Shown here piece after piece: positions 50,335 to 59,137 of a stretch of 64,000 nucleotides of DNA; position 1 is the stretch's first letter, and every line of letters begins with the position of its first letter. The notes beneath the pieces were generated by a model. The model did not search any database and was not told where the DNA came from. It saw only the letters and a program-made list of their open reading frames with translations. The translations under genes were made by a program, and so were the position numbers. The DNA is from Oscillospiraceae bacterium (GTDB lineage Bacteria > Bacillota > Clostridia > Saccharofermentanales > Saccharofermentanaceae), in contig CACYMP010000003.1 of the NCBI GenBank assembly GCA_902775565.1, positions 102,313-166,312 on the forward strand, read 5' to 3'.

Positions 50335-51570
50335 TTGGCCAGTAAAAGATTAGGATCATTCTTAAAGGCGGCTTATTGTGCAGGAATAGCAGTTATGACT
50401 GTTTTGTTTTCCATGCGCGATTCCAGGTCCAATCTGATACGCGAAGCTGTTATTGAAGCAGGAAGCCCGATCACCGTGGAAAGCTTTTTCCGCAAGGCTC
50501 CTGAGGAAGCAAGCTTCATAACTGATCTGTCTTCCATAGACACTTCAGTTCCTTCGGTCTATAAGCTCATACTTCATTACGATCTCGTTTTCACTGAGAC
50601 TGTAACGCTTCATATAGAAGACACCGTTGCCCCTAAAGCAGACGGCGTTACAAGAGTGATCCGGTCCTACGAAGACATTCCCCAGGCTTCGGAAATGGTC
50701 GAAAATGCTTATGACTTAAGCGGCATTTCCTCCATCGAATACGTTAACGAACCTGATATCAGCAACGGCGGGATAATTTATACGCCTATTCGTCTGACAG
50801 ACAGCTACGGTAATTCCTCCACGGTTCAGGCAAGGTTCGTAGTCACTACTGACACAACCCCTCCGGTAATATTCGGAGTGTCTGACTCAACCATGGAACA
50901 GGGCCAGTCCCCTGACCTGACTGCCGGTGTTTATGCGACCGATAACATCTCCAAGATCGTTCCCGTACGTGTAGATGCAAGTAAGCTCGATATAACCAGG
51001 CCGGGAACCTACGAGATAACTTACATAGCCAAAGATGACGCAGGCAACGAAGCAACCGCGAAATCTTACGTGACCGTAACCAAAAAGGCGGCAGCAAAGA
51101 AACCGGCCGGAAAAAAGAAAGCCAAAAAGACATCAGGTTCATATAAAAACGTTGACGCGATCGCCGCAAAGCTCGCAAAGCAGCTGAAAAGGGGCAGCAA
51201 TGTCGAGACGGCACGCGCTATCTTCAAATGGGTACACAAAAATATCCACTACGTTCATAACGCTTCAAAGCTGACCGGAAAAAGAGCGGCTTACCAGGGT
51301 CTGACAAAGCGTACCGGAAACTGCCGTGTCTATGCCTACACCTGCCAGATCCTTCTTAACAAAGCAGGTATCAGGAACATGATCGTATCCCGCTATCCTG
51401 TTACCACCAGACACTTCTGGAATCTGGTATATATGGACGGAGGGTGGTATCACTGCGACGCCACGCCTTTCAGAGATCATCCGAAACTGTATTTCAAGCT
51501 TACCGACGCACAGCTTGATTACCACCACAGATTCAAGAAGAACAAATATCCGGCCCGTGCGACAAAATAA
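50335..51570 (+). CDS. Secreted transglutaminase-like protein with Ig-like domain
   Basis: This 411-residue protein has one N-terminal hydrophobic segment and an extracellular part. An Ig-like or cadherin-like domain with DTTPPVIFGVSD and TYEITYIAKDDAGNEATA occupies about residues 175-255. A lysine-rich linker and the transglutaminase core follow, with catalytic Cys330 (GNCRVYAYTCQ), His360 (TTRHFWN) and Asp375 (WYHCDATPF). Secreted proteins of this family cross-link or hydrolyse peptide-type bonds in cell-wall-associated contexts. The start is TTG at 50335 with AAGGAT upstream. It is followed by a lipoprotein gene on the same strand 37 bases away. Confidence 0.82.
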   Translation: MASKRLGSFLKAAYCAGIAVMTVLFSMRDSRSNLIREAVIEAGSPITVESFFRKAPEEASFITDLSSIDTSVPSVYKLILHYDLVFTETVTLHIEDTVAPKADGVTRVIRSYEDIPQASEMVENAYDLSGISSIEYVNEPDISNGGIIYTPIRLTDSYGNSSTVQARFVVTTDTTPPVIFGVSDSTMEQGQSPDLTAGVYATDNISKIVPVRVDASKLDITRPGTYEITYIAKDDAGNEATAKSYVTVTKKAAAKKPAGKKKAKKTSGSYKNVDAIAAKLAKQLKRGSNVETARAIFKWVHKNIHYVHNASKLTGKRAAYQGLTKRTGNCRVYAYTCQILLNKAGIRNMIVSRYPVTTRHFWNLVYMDGGWYHCDATPFRDHPKLYFKLTDAQLDYHHRFKKNKYPARATK

Positions 51571-51607
51571 CTGTGCTATCATCTTATATCGATACAGGAG
51601 GAGATAA

Positions 51608-52174
51608 ATGAAAAGATTAGTACCGGCAGCTGTCCTGCTCAGCATTGCGCTGATGTTCACGTCATGTTCTGCCTCAAAAGATACGACACCCGAACGTGTT
51701 TCCGGCGGTCAGACCAAAGTTGCCGCATCTGAAAACAAGGCATCGCCGGACAACGGCAAGAACACGTCTGAGAACAGCTTCAACATTACTTATAACGGTG
51801 TCAGGATAGGTCTTGATGAAGAGACCGAGCCTATCGTAAAAGCTATCGGAAAAGATTACACATACACCGAGAATCCGTCATGCGCATACGTCGGGATCGA
51901 TTACACATACGATTACAAATCATTTATTATCTATGCACAGGAAAAGAACGGTAAGATAGTCGTCAATACTATCGAGGTAAGAGACGATTCCGTAGACTGC
52001 GGCGGCATAAAGATAGGTCAGACATTGGACGATGCAAAGAAGGTTTACGGAGAACCCTCAAGCGTTGAGGAACTCGGCATCATTTATATTAAGGACGGCA
52101 AAAAACTGCAGTTCGCAACAGACGGAACAGGCAAGATAATCTTCGTCCTTTATGCTCACGTAACCGACGATTAA
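51608..52174 (+). CDS. Hypothetical lipoprotein
   Basis: This 188-residue lipoprotein has a lipobox signal (LLSIALMFTSCSA, Cys at about 20). A polar linker leads to a beta-rich domain of about 130 residues with two related-looking halves starting FNITYNGVRIGLDEE and VDCGGIKIGQTLDD. A GGAGGAG ribosome binding site precedes the ATG. It lies downstream of the transglutaminase gene and may be cotranscribed. No family is assigned. Confidence 0.68.
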   Translation: MKRLVPAAVLLSIALMFTSCSASKDTTPERVSGGQTKVAASENKASPDNGKNTSENSFNITYNGVRIGLDEETEPIVKAIGKDYTYTENPSCAYVGIDYTYDYKSFIIYAQEKNGKIVVNTIEVRDDSVDCGGIKIGQTLDDAKKVYGEPSSVEELGIIYIKDGKKLQFATDGTGKIIFVLYAHVTDD

Positions 52175-52199
52175 CCCGCCTTATACATCCGATACACCA

Positions 52200-52231
52200 A
52201 GAAAAAGGCTCTCCGTTATCCGGAGAGCCTT
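52200..52231 (-). terminator. Rho-independent terminator of the minus-strand lipoprotein gene
   Basis: A perfect 11-base-pair stem AAGGCTCTCCG/CGGAGAGCCTT (52205-52215 and 52221-52231) with a 5-base loop is followed on the minus strand by TTTTTC. It lies 22 bases after the stop at 52253 and may also serve the convergent lipoprotein gene. Confidence 0.85.
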
Positions 52232-52252
52232 ACTGATTCAGTCTGAAAATCG

Positions 52253-53170
52253 TTAAGTCTCAACAGGTGTGGTCGTGTCTTCGAGTGAAGGCAGCGGATG
52301 CTTGAACTCCTGGGATGTCATCTTTCCCGATATAGGATCGACAAGCGTGAAAAATCTGACTTTGGTAGTGGTCAGAAGATATGAATCGTAAACCCTGTAA
52401 AGATTGCCGCTTACCTTATCCCAAAGGATAAGCATGTAGCCTCCGTCCCAGTTGTACTCAACGTTATAGAGAAGGTCAACCTTACCGCGGTTCTCCTTCT
52501 TCTTGTCATTGGGAAGATAGCTCGTGTATTTTGCGGTATTATCCTCGTAGATCTCAAGCCTCTCGTCTTCGGTATTCGCAACCTTCTTGTTGTTCTTACC
52601 CGTGAAGACCCATTCGCCGTAAAGCTGTGTGTCCCTGGACTTCGGAGCGGAATCTATATTGTTGTTAAAGAAGTCGAAATACATTCCTTCGGCTGCATAA
52701 GGAAGTCCCATTATCCTTAATTTGTGGCCGTCGACTTTGCACTCGAGCTGGTTGAATTTCTTATCGCCGCTGGCCGAAAGATCGACCGTGCATGTATGCT
52801 CATCCTTGTCCTTAGACTTGTATGAAGTCCTGATCTCAAGGTTGGGATCGACGTCTTCTTTTGCCTTTTTCCTTAACTCCCTGTATACAAAAGAACCGTC
52901 TTCCTTGAATTCAAGGATTCCGCCGGGATAGGAGTTATAATTGGCACCGATCCAGATACCGACAAGGCTTTCTGTAGGTGTCTTGGGTTCTGTTGACGTC
53001 GGAATGGTTTCAGAGGTAGCCTTTGTGGGTTTGGTCGTGATCTCAGTAGTGGCAACTGTTGCTTCGGTGGTCATTGCCGTAGCACGAGGCGGCAGTATCC
53101 TGTCGCATCCCGAAAGCGTTGCAGTCATGGCAAGTACCATGAAACCGGCCGCTATCCTCATCTTCTTCAT
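52253..53170 (-). CDS. Hypothetical lipoprotein with Thr-rich linker
   Basis: This 305-residue protein has a lipobox signal (VLAMTATLSGCDRI, Cys at about 22), a Thr/Ala/Glu-rich linker (residues 30-70) and a beta-rich domain. The domain has a GIWIGANYNSYPGGILEFKEDGSF pattern and a repeat of the same pattern (YGEWVFTGKNNKKVA), reminiscent of lipocalin-like DUF-type folds. A GGAGAG ribosome binding site precedes the ATG. It ends at a good terminator and is probably monocistronic. No function is recognised. Confidence 0.7.
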   Translation of the reverse strand: MKKMRIAAGFMVLAMTATLSGCDRILPPRATAMTTEATVATTEITTKPTKATSETIPTSTEPKTPTESLVGIWIGANYNSYPGGILEFKEDGSFVYRELRKKAKEDVDPNLEIRTSYKSKDKDEHTCTVDLSASGDKKFNQLECKVDGHKLRIMGLPYAAEGMYFDFFNNNIDSAPKSRDTQLYGEWVFTGKNNKKVANTEDERLEIYEDNTAKYTSYLPNDKKKENRGKVDLLYNVEYNWDGGYMLILWDKVSGNLYRVYDSYLLTTTKVRFFTLVDPISGKMTSQEFKHPLPSLEDTTTPVET

Positions 53171-53294
53171 CGGCTCTCCTCCAATTGAGTCAAATTGATA
53201 CTCATAAATAATAACTCAAAATTTATACACAGTAATAAGAAATATGTCAAGGAAACCAAACGTTACAAAGATGTAATCCGGCTGTAAGACAAAC

Positions 53295-53321
53295 GAAAGG
53301 CGCCCCTTTGAGGCGCCTTTC
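53295..53321 (-). terminator. Terminator-like hairpin after the zinc-ribbon membrane protein gene
   Basis: A perfect 10-base-pair stem GAAAGGCGCC/GGCGCCTTTC (53295-53304 and 53312-53321) with a 7-base loop lies 24 bases after the stop at 53346. The following minus-strand sequence GTTTGTCTT is only partly T-rich. Confidence 0.7.
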
Positions 53322-53345
53322 ACGGGTTTTGTCAGGTTCTGACTC

Positions 53346-55016
53346 TTATGCTGCCTTTGATTCAGATGTTTCAGAGCTCTCGGAAGAGGACTCGGAAGGT
53401 GCTGAACTCTCGGCAGGCTTTGTCTCAGAAGTCTCTTCAGGCTTGGAAGAATCTGTGCTGCCGCCAACCTTGGACTGATCGATCTTCTCGACATAATCGA
53501 ATTCATCGATATAACGTGTGACTGCCTGATTCTTAAGAGAATCCATATCGGCAAAGCCATAGTAGTACCAGCTTCTGTAACCTACTGTACTTGTGAACTT
53601 AACGTTCTTGCTTGTGTACATTCTGAAAGAGCTCAGATCAACGCTGCTCGATCCGTCAGGAAGGGTAGTGAGGTTGTTGATGTAGCAGTAGCTGTAGAAG
53701 ACGTTATCCTTTGAATAAGTCTTTTTGTTATAAGTATGAGTGTTGTGAACAACATTACGGTAAACGAATACCATCTGGTTGTTTGAAGACCTGTTGTTGC
53801 TTGTCTTGTTTGTAAGGAAGTAATATCCGATGCACTCGGAGCTTACAAGAGTCTCGTCATTGTTTGTGATATCTTTTGCGTGACGAGCCTGAACAGTAGC
53901 ATCAGCCTGTGCCTGGAGCTTAGCCATGAAGTCGGAAGAGATATCCTCAGGCTTCTGAACATATGTGGCAAGACCGTCAACAGTAACAGTCTTGGACTCA
54001 GTTGCAGGAAGAACTCCGTAGTTCTCGAGCAGGTATCTGCTCAGATCTGATCCGCGTGAAGTGGTGATGGTAATAGTATCACCGTTATTAAGAGTGTCGT
54101 TCTTATCAAGGCGGAAACGCAGACCGTAAGGGTTCTCGCCTGCCTTAACGGATGCTGTTGCATAAGGAGCGATGCCTCTGTATTCGACAGAAACATCCTT
54201 GAAGATATCAACGACGCTTGCAACGTCAAGACCCTTAACAGTATCAGAATACTTTGTCTCAGTGATCTCAACCTTGAAATACGTAGCAAGTGCCTCGATA
54301 AGTACACTTCTCCACTCGAAATCGACTGTATCGCCGTTGGAGAGCTTATCTGCAACGGTACGGCCGTTTCTTGTGTAGCTCTTGAGAAGCTTCTCGAAAG
54401 CCTCGAGCGCCTCATAATCACCGCCATAGACGAGCTTGCCTTCTCTCGTGTATCTGATTTTCTTGCCGTACTGTTCTTCGAACTTGTCGTAATCGAATTT
54501 GAAAGCAGCCTTGCCGACTGTATCGTAACCTGTGTACTCAAAGCTTGTGAACTCGTTGAGGTCGATCTTTGTGTCACGGTTGACAAGGATAACGACAATG
54601 GTGATAACGGCGATCATAACGAGAACGAACGCAGAACCTCCGATGATAAGAGGCAGAAGCCACTTATTCTTCTTGGGAGCTGCTGCATTTGCAGGAGCTG
54701 CGGGAGCGGGTGCAGGTGCAACAGGAGCAACAGGAGCTGCTTCTACGGGTGCGGGCGCAACTTCAGCTACGGGCGCAACTTCAGCTGCAGGTGCTGCTTC
54801 AGCCACGGGTGCTGCCTCGGCAGGAGTTGCTTCAGCTGCAGGTTCAGCAGCTGCCTCTACAGCAGCTTCTGCAACAGGTGCAACTTCCGCAGCGGGTGCT
54901 GCTTCGACGGGAGCTGCCTCAGCTGCAGGTACGGGTGCAGCTTCTACAGGAGTTCCGCAATTTCCGCAGAATGTAGCATTCTCAGGAAGTTCGGAACCGC
55001 ATTTTTTACAGAACAT
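53346..55016 (-). CDS. Zinc-ribbon membrane protein with EAAP-rich linker and extracellular domain
   Basis: This 556-residue protein has an N-terminal zinc ribbon (MFCKKCGSELPENATFCGNCG) and an Ala/Pro/Glu/Val-rich linker (residues 26-115). One hydrophobic segment follows (WLLPLIIGGSAFVLVMIAVI), then a large beta-rich domain of about 400 residues and a Ser/Glu-rich tail. The N-terminus is presumably cytoplasmic and the large domain extracellular. A GGAGGG site precedes the ATG. Homologues are widespread as 'zinc-ribbon domain' proteins in Clostridia without known role. The gene is flanked by hairpins and is probably monocistronic. Confidence 0.75.
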   Translation of the reverse strand: MFCKKCGSELPENATFCGNCGTPVEAAPVPAAEAAPVEAAPAAEVAPVAEAAVEAAAEPAAEATPAEAAPVAEAAPAAEVAPVAEVAPAPVEAAPVAPVAPAPAPAAPANAAAPKKNKWLLPLIIGGSAFVLVMIAVITIVVILVNRDTKIDLNEFTSFEYTGYDTVGKAAFKFDYDKFEEQYGKKIRYTREGKLVYGGDYEALEAFEKLLKSYTRNGRTVADKLSNGDTVDFEWRSVLIEALATYFKVEITETKYSDTVKGLDVASVVDIFKDVSVEYRGIAPYATASVKAGENPYGLRFRLDKNDTLNNGDTITITTSRGSDLSRYLLENYGVLPATESKTVTVDGLATYVQKPEDISSDFMAKLQAQADATVQARHAKDITNNDETLVSSECIGYYFLTNKTSNNRSSNNQMVFVYRNVVHNTHTYNKKTYSKDNVFYSYCYINNLTTLPDGSSSVDLSSFRMYTSKNVKFTSTVGYRSWYYYGFADMDSLKNQAVTRYIDEFDYVEKIDQSKVGGSTDSSKPEETSETKPAESSAPSESSSESSETSESKAA

Positions 55017-55087
55017 AACAATCCCTCCATTTTCGGAATAATCAAATATACCTTTAATAAACTAAAATATATGCGGTGTCAAGCATA

Positions 55088-55480
55088 TCAGAACTTGATA
55101 ACGACAGGAGCCTCGGTAAATGAGGAGATCGTAGCCGTTGCGTCCTTGAAATAGTAAACAACGGTATTTCCGTCTCCTGCCTTATACATTCCGCCAAGGT
55201 CAGGATATGCGTCAAGCATTGACTGCTGGGCCTCTATCCTGTCATCTTCAACGAGCTCGCCTGCTACGCGGATCCACTTTCCGTCCTTGAAAGCACTGAT
55301 CTCGACCTTTGGATTTGCAGCGATCTGCTTTGCGACATCCTTTACTTTTCCGGTCTGGATGTAGAGTTTGCCCTCGAAAACGTTGACTGTTCCGAAAGGT
55401 CTTACTCTCGGCTGATCTCCTTCTACCGTAGCAAGATAATAAACTCCGGCCTGCTTAAGAAAATCATTTACTGTGTTCAT
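55088..55480 (-). CDS. Pyridoxamine 5'-phosphate oxidase family flavoprotein
   Basis: This 130-residue protein belongs to the small FMN-binding split-barrel group. It begins MNTVNDFLKQAGVYYLATVEGDQPRVRPFGTV and has the segments GKLYIQTGKVKDVAKQIAANP and GKWIRVAGELVEDD. These are typical of short PPOX-like proteins that bind FMN or F420 and reduce or protect unknown small molecules. Its ATG overlaps the stop of the upstream lipoprotein gene (ATGA), so it is translationally coupled to that gene. No substrate can be proposed. Confidence 0.85.
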   Translation of the reverse strand: MNTVNDFLKQAGVYYLATVEGDQPRVRPFGTVNVFEGKLYIQTGKVKDVAKQIAANPKVEISAFKDGKWIRVAGELVEDDRIEAQQSMLDAYPDLGGMYKAGDGNTVVYYFKDATATISSFTEAPVVIKF

Positions 55481-56208
55481 GGCATTTCCTCCTCTGTTGT
55501 TTCGCTGTTATCAGAACCATCGTATTCATCGATAAAGCTTTCTATACCTTCGCTCTGGTTAAGCACTCCGCCTCCGTTGGGAAGAAGGATCTGACCACCG
55601 ATCATGAAAGGATAATAGATCGTATAGCCCGTATTCTTTCCTTCTGTTATCACGGTACAGGCGGGGACTTCACCCGAACCTACACACCTGATGAAAACAT
55701 ATCCCGGGTTTTCTGTCTTTAACAGCTCGGGGCCGTCTTCTTCATCTCCCAGGATGATCCTGACGCTCGTGACATCGTCACTAAAGCAAAGGAACCAGAT
55801 ATCCGTACCTCCGCAGTCAATAAGACGGCTCGCATCCGCGCCGGTCAAGTCTTCTGAGACACCCATCTGCGAAAGGACGACTTCCAGTGTAGCCGCGTTC
55901 TCGGATTCGCCAAGATAAGTAACTCCGACAGCGTTCCCGGATTTGATAAGTTCCGCCTTTTTAGTATTGAAAGTGTCTTTGGTAAATGTCGCATCTGTCT
56001 TAGTCTCTTCCGTAGACTGCTTGGACTGTGTTGTCTCGCCGGTGCTTTCATAGGTTGCGGCAGTCGTAGTCTCATAAGCAGATGATGAAGCCACCGCCTT
56101 TGCCGTGAGGCCGTCCGGAGTCTTGATACCCGAGCAACCTGAGATCACGGTCATGCCGACCGCAAATGCCGCCATTGCGGCTGTTGATCTGAGTTTAAGT
56201 GATTTCAT
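55477..56208 (-). CDS. Hypothetical lipoprotein coupled to a flavin-binding protein gene
   Basis: This 243-residue protein has a lipobox signal (AFAVGMTVISGCSG, Cys at about 25), a Thr/Glu-rich linker and a mature domain of about 150 residues with no recognised family. A GAAAGGGA ribosome binding site precedes the ATG. The stop overlaps the next start. The gene is preceded by a 212-base region with AT-rich sequence but no clear gene. Confidence 0.68.
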   Translation of the reverse strand: MKSLKLRSTAAMAAFAVGMTVISGCSGIKTPDGLTAKAVASSSAYETTTAATYESTGETTQSKQSTEETKTDATFTKDTFNTKKAELIKSGNAVGVTYLGESENAATLEVVLSQMGVSEDLTGADASRLIDCGGTDIWFLCFSDDVTSVRIILGDEEDGPELLKTENPGYVFIRCVGSGEVPACTVITEGKNTGYTIYYPFMIGGQILLPNGGGVLNQSEGIESFIDEYDGSDNSETTEEEMP

Positions 56209-56420
56209 TAACTATCCCTTTCTTTCCAAGTATATCCAAAAGTGATTTTATCATATATTGCGAACTTAAAATAAAATTAAAATAAAGTGCAGACACAAAA
56301 ACAGCAAAAAACTAACAAAAAACTGACAATTATCTAACCTAAACAAAAGCATGAATTGTTATTTCACAGTAAAATAAGCTATTATTCTGATTAACAAAAA
56401 TTATCTTGGAGGTTCGTGTT

Positions 56421-56798
56421 ATGGCATGTTTTCTTGTACCTACAGGTGAAGCGATCGTTACAACAGTTATAAAGGCAGTTGCTGACAAGAAAGGCATTGA
56501 AAGTCCTTTTATCAAGCGTATGAACTGGCTCAACAACATGCTCTGGGGCGGAAGCGCTCTGCTCGCTTTCGAGCACGTATGGCATGGCGAGGTTACCCCC
56601 TGGTTCCCTTTCCTGACCAATGCAGCTACACCCGAACAGGCTTCCGAAATGCTTCGTGAGATGGCTACCAGCGGTGTCGCTATGGCAGTTCTCGTTACAT
56701 TAGCCTGGATAGCGATGGTATCAATTTCGATCACGATCTCGAAAAAGAGTATCAAAGCCGAGAAGCCATCCGTTGTTACTGATAAGAAGGAGACATGA
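56421..56798 (+). CDS. Conserved-looking small membrane protein A of a two-gene unit
   Basis: This roughly 125-residue protein has two hydrophobic segments (LNNMLWGGSALLAFEHVWHG near residue 40 and VAMAVLVTLAWIAMVSISIT near residue 95). It carries a MNWLNNMLWGGS motif and a Trp/His-rich centre (AFEHVWHGEVTPWFPFL). The start at 56421 has a TTGGAGG site. The frame is open further upstream but lacks a ribosome binding site. It is one base from the start of the second small protein, so both are one operon. The protein looks like a conserved clostridial membrane pair of unknown role. Confidence 0.7.
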   Translation: MACFLVPTGEAIVTTVIKAVADKKGIESPFIKRMNWLNNMLWGGSALLAFEHVWHGEVTPWFPFLTNAATPEQASEMLREMATSGVAMAVLVTLAWIAMVSISITISKKSIKAEKPSVVTDKKET

Positions 56799-56799
56799 C

Positions 56800-57105
56800 A
56801 TGACATTACTTATCACTGCATTTGCCGCCATCATCTCCACGATCGCATGGTATAACGTAAAAGCTGACCGTAAGCTCGGAACTCTTGCTCTTATGTATTG
56901 GGGAGCATCTCTCATGTGGCTCGTGGATTCCGTTGTTGAGTACATTGAAGCACCTGCTGAGTTTTTCGCACCTGCGGCTTCTGACATGATCAACGACTCT
57001 TATCTCGGTTTATCAGTAGTTGCATTGGGTCTTATCATCTGGCTCATCGTCCTTCTGGTAAAAGATCCCGACGGCAAGATCCGTGCTGCTCTTGCACATA
57101 AGTAA
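56800..57105 (+). CDS. Small membrane protein B of a two-gene unit
   Basis: This roughly 101-residue protein has three hydrophobic segments (MTLLITAFAAIISTIAWYNV, LALMYWGASLMWLVDSVVEY and LGLSVVALGLIIWLIVLLVK). The start at 56800 follows the previous stop by one base, with AAGGAGA as ribosome binding site. It is likely to form a complex with the first protein, since both are small, hydrophobic and coexpressed. A terminator follows at 57134-57163. No family is recognised. Confidence 0.7.
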   Translation: MTLLITAFAAIISTIAWYNVKADRKLGTLALMYWGASLMWLVDSVVEYIEAPAEFFAPAASDMINDSYLGLSVVALGLIIWLIVLLVKDPDGKIRAALAHK

Positions 57106-57133
57106 TGCCGCGCGGTAAAAAATGATTTATGTG

Positions 57134-57163
57134 CGCCCTGCTTGTTACGGCAGGGCGTTTTCT
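57134..57163 (+). terminator. Rho-independent terminator after the two-gene membrane unit
   Basis: An 8-base-pair GC-rich stem (CGCCCTGC and complement, 57134-57141 and 57150-57157) with an 8-base loop is followed by TTTTCT. It lies 28 bases after the stop at 57105. Confidence 0.85.
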
Positions 57164-57214
57164 ATCGGCTTTTATGATGTTATTCTAGATACAGAAAAGC
57201 TAAAGAGGTGCTGA

Positions 57215-57964
57215 ATGGATGACATAAAAACTCTTCTTTCTAAGGTTGCAAAGGGCGAGATGACGCCTGAGGAAGCCGAACTCAGCCTCAAGATGAAGCC
57301 TTTTGAAGATCTTGGATTTGCCAAACCCGATATCCACCGTGCCTTAAGGCAGGGCACTGCCGAGGTTATCTACGGTGAGAGCAAGACTCCTGAACAGATC
57401 TCCGGTATAGCTGACGGTCTGCTCAAGGCAGGCCAGGAGACTGTCATCATCACCAGGCTCTCGGAAGAAAAGTCAAAACTCGTCACCACACCTCTCACCT
57501 ACTACCGGGAAGCACGGATCGGAGTCTGCGGCAAAGTACCGGAACCAGACACTTCCGGCAAGATAGTCATTGCAACGGCAGGAACATCAGATATTCCCGT
57601 CGCGGAAGAGGCAGCCGTGACTGCAGAACTGCTGCGTAACAATGTTACACGCATCTACGATGTAGGAGTAGCAGGCATTCACAGACTTCTCGCCCATTCG
57701 GAAGAGATAATGTCCGCGAAGGTCATAATCGCCATTGCCGGCATGGAAGGAGCACTCGCAAGTGTCATCGGAGGCCTTGCCGACTGTCCGGTCATCGCCG
57801 TTCCGACAAGCGTGGGATATGGTGCTTCGTTCGAAGGCATTACTGCCCTGCTTGCAATGCTTAATTCATGTGCGAGCGGCGTCAGCGTAGTTAATATAGA
57901 TAACGGATTCGGAGCAGGATATCTTGCCAGCATGATCAATCACATCGGAGGAACCGCAAAATGA
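57215..57964 (+). CDS. larB: Pyridinium-3,5-biscarboxylic acid mononucleotide synthase LarB
   Basis: This 249-residue protein has a PurE-like C-terminal domain (about residues 105-245) with VIATAGTSDIPVAEEAAVTA and IAIAGMEGALASVIGGLADCPVIAVPTSVGYG. An N-terminal region includes FAKPDIHRALRQGTAEVIYGESKTPEQ. LarB makes the carboxylated and hydrolysed pyridinium nucleotide precursor of the nickel-pincer cofactor from nicotinic acid adenine dinucleotide. The gene overlaps larC by 4 bases (ATGA), so translation is coupled. No larA (lactate racemase or other pincer enzyme) or larE gene lies in the window. Confidence 0.93.
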   Translation: MDDIKTLLSKVAKGEMTPEEAELSLKMKPFEDLGFAKPDIHRALRQGTAEVIYGESKTPEQISGIADGLLKAGQETVIITRLSEEKSKLVTTPLTYYREARIGVCGKVPEPDTSGKIVIATAGTSDIPVAEEAAVTAELLRNNVTRIYDVGVAGIHRLLAHSEEIMSAKVIIAIAGMEGALASVIGGLADCPVIAVPTSVGYGASFEGITALLAMLNSCASGVSVVNIDNGFGAGYLASMINHIGGTAK

Positions 57965-59133
57965 GGATAATGTACATCGAGTGCAACATGGGAGCAGCCG
58001 GCGATATGCTTACCGCGGCTCTTGCAGAAGCTACAGGTGACGTTAAAGGCTGCGAAAACGCTCTGAATTCACTTAAAATCCCGGGAGTATCTTATTCGTT
58101 CGTTCCTTCGGTAAAGTGCGGGATCACCGGAACTCATGCGGAAGTAACCGTCAACGGAGAGACCGAAGACGAGCATATGCATGACCACCACCACGAGCAC
58201 GATCATGATCACGAGCATGAGCATCACCATCACCACAGCTCGCTTCATGATATCGAGCATATAATCGGCGACCTGAATGTTTCCGATAAGGTCAAATCAG
58301 ATGCTATAGCGGTCTATAAGCTGATAGCTGAAGCTGAGAGCAAGGCACACGGACGTGATATCACCGAGATCCATTTTCACGAGGTCGGCACCATGGATGC
58401 TGTTGCGGATGTCGTGGGATTCTGCACTCTTATGGAGAAGATCGCTCCTGATAAGGTTATCGTCTCACCGATACACGTGGGATGCGGTGAGGTCAGATGC
58501 GCTCACGGAATCCTTCCCGTCCCTGCACCCGCAACGGCACATATCCTTGAGGGCGTACCCGTTTACGGCGGCGAAGTCAGAGGCGAGCTCTGCACACCCA
58601 CCGGTGCTGCACTGCTGAAGTATTTCGCATCAGGATTCGGAAAGATGCCCGTCATGAGCATCAGCAAGACCGGTTACGGCATGGGAAAGAAAGATTTCGA
58701 GCGTGCAAACTGCGTCAGGATCATGATAGGCGAATCAGATGAAGGAACGGCAGAAGGCAAAGTCGCAGAGCTCTGCTGCAATGTTGACGACATGACCGGA
58801 GAAGAGATCGGTTATGCTACTGAGCTCTTAATGAAACAGGGCGCATTGGACGTCTTCACTACCCCCGTCGGAATGAAGAAAAACCGTCCCGGCATCCTTA
58901 TAACATGTATATGCAGACCCGAAGACAAGGAAAAGTTCGCAAAGCTTGTTTTCGAAAACACGACAACGATAGGCATACGTTATTCGCTTAAGGACAGATA
59001 TGTTCTTGACCGTCACGAAGAGACTGTCTCCACAAAATACGGTGACGTAAAGGTCAAGATCTCGGAAGGTTTCGGCGTAAAGAAAGCCAAACCCGGTTAC
59101 GATGATGTCTCGGGTATAGCGGATAAGATCTGA
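57961..59133 (+). CDS. larC: Nickel-inserting cyclometallase LarC
   Basis: This 390-residue protein begins MRIMYIECNMGAAGDMLTAA. It has a His-rich insert (about residues 66-96, MHDHHHEHDHDHEHEHHHHH) and the later CTP-binding/LarC core (IHFHEVGTMDAVADVVG and HVGCGEVRCAHGILPVPAPA). LarC inserts nickel into the sulfur-modified pyridinium nucleotide. In some lactobacilli it is split by programmed frameshifting, whereas here it is one intact frame. It is coupled to larB. It converges with the flavodoxin-lipoprotein gene, with only 4 bases between. Confidence 0.93.
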   Translation: MRIMYIECNMGAAGDMLTAALAEATGDVKGCENALNSLKIPGVSYSFVPSVKCGITGTHAEVTVNGETEDEHMHDHHHEHDHDHEHEHHHHHSSLHDIEHIIGDLNVSDKVKSDAIAVYKLIAEAESKAHGRDITEIHFHEVGTMDAVADVVGFCTLMEKIAPDKVIVSPIHVGCGEVRCAHGILPVPAPATAHILEGVPVYGGEVRGELCTPTGAALLKYFASGFGKMPVMSISKTGYGMGKKDFERANCVRIMIGESDEGTAEGKVAELCCNVDDMTGEEIGYATELLMKQGALDVFTTPVGMKKNRPGILITCICRPEDKEKFAKLVFENTTTIGIRYSLKDRYVLDRHEETVSTKYGDVKVKISEGFGVKKAKPGYDDVSGIADKI

Positions 59134-59137
59134 ACCG

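Noticed and set aside
54532..55041. Ala/Gly/Thr-rich plus-strand frame
   Set aside because: It is antisense to the EAAP-rich linker of the zinc-ribbon protein and is a composition artefact.
58138..58240. His-rich stretch considered as a separate small metal-binding gene
   Set aside because: It is in frame within larC, and LarC proteins often carry such nickel-binding inserts.
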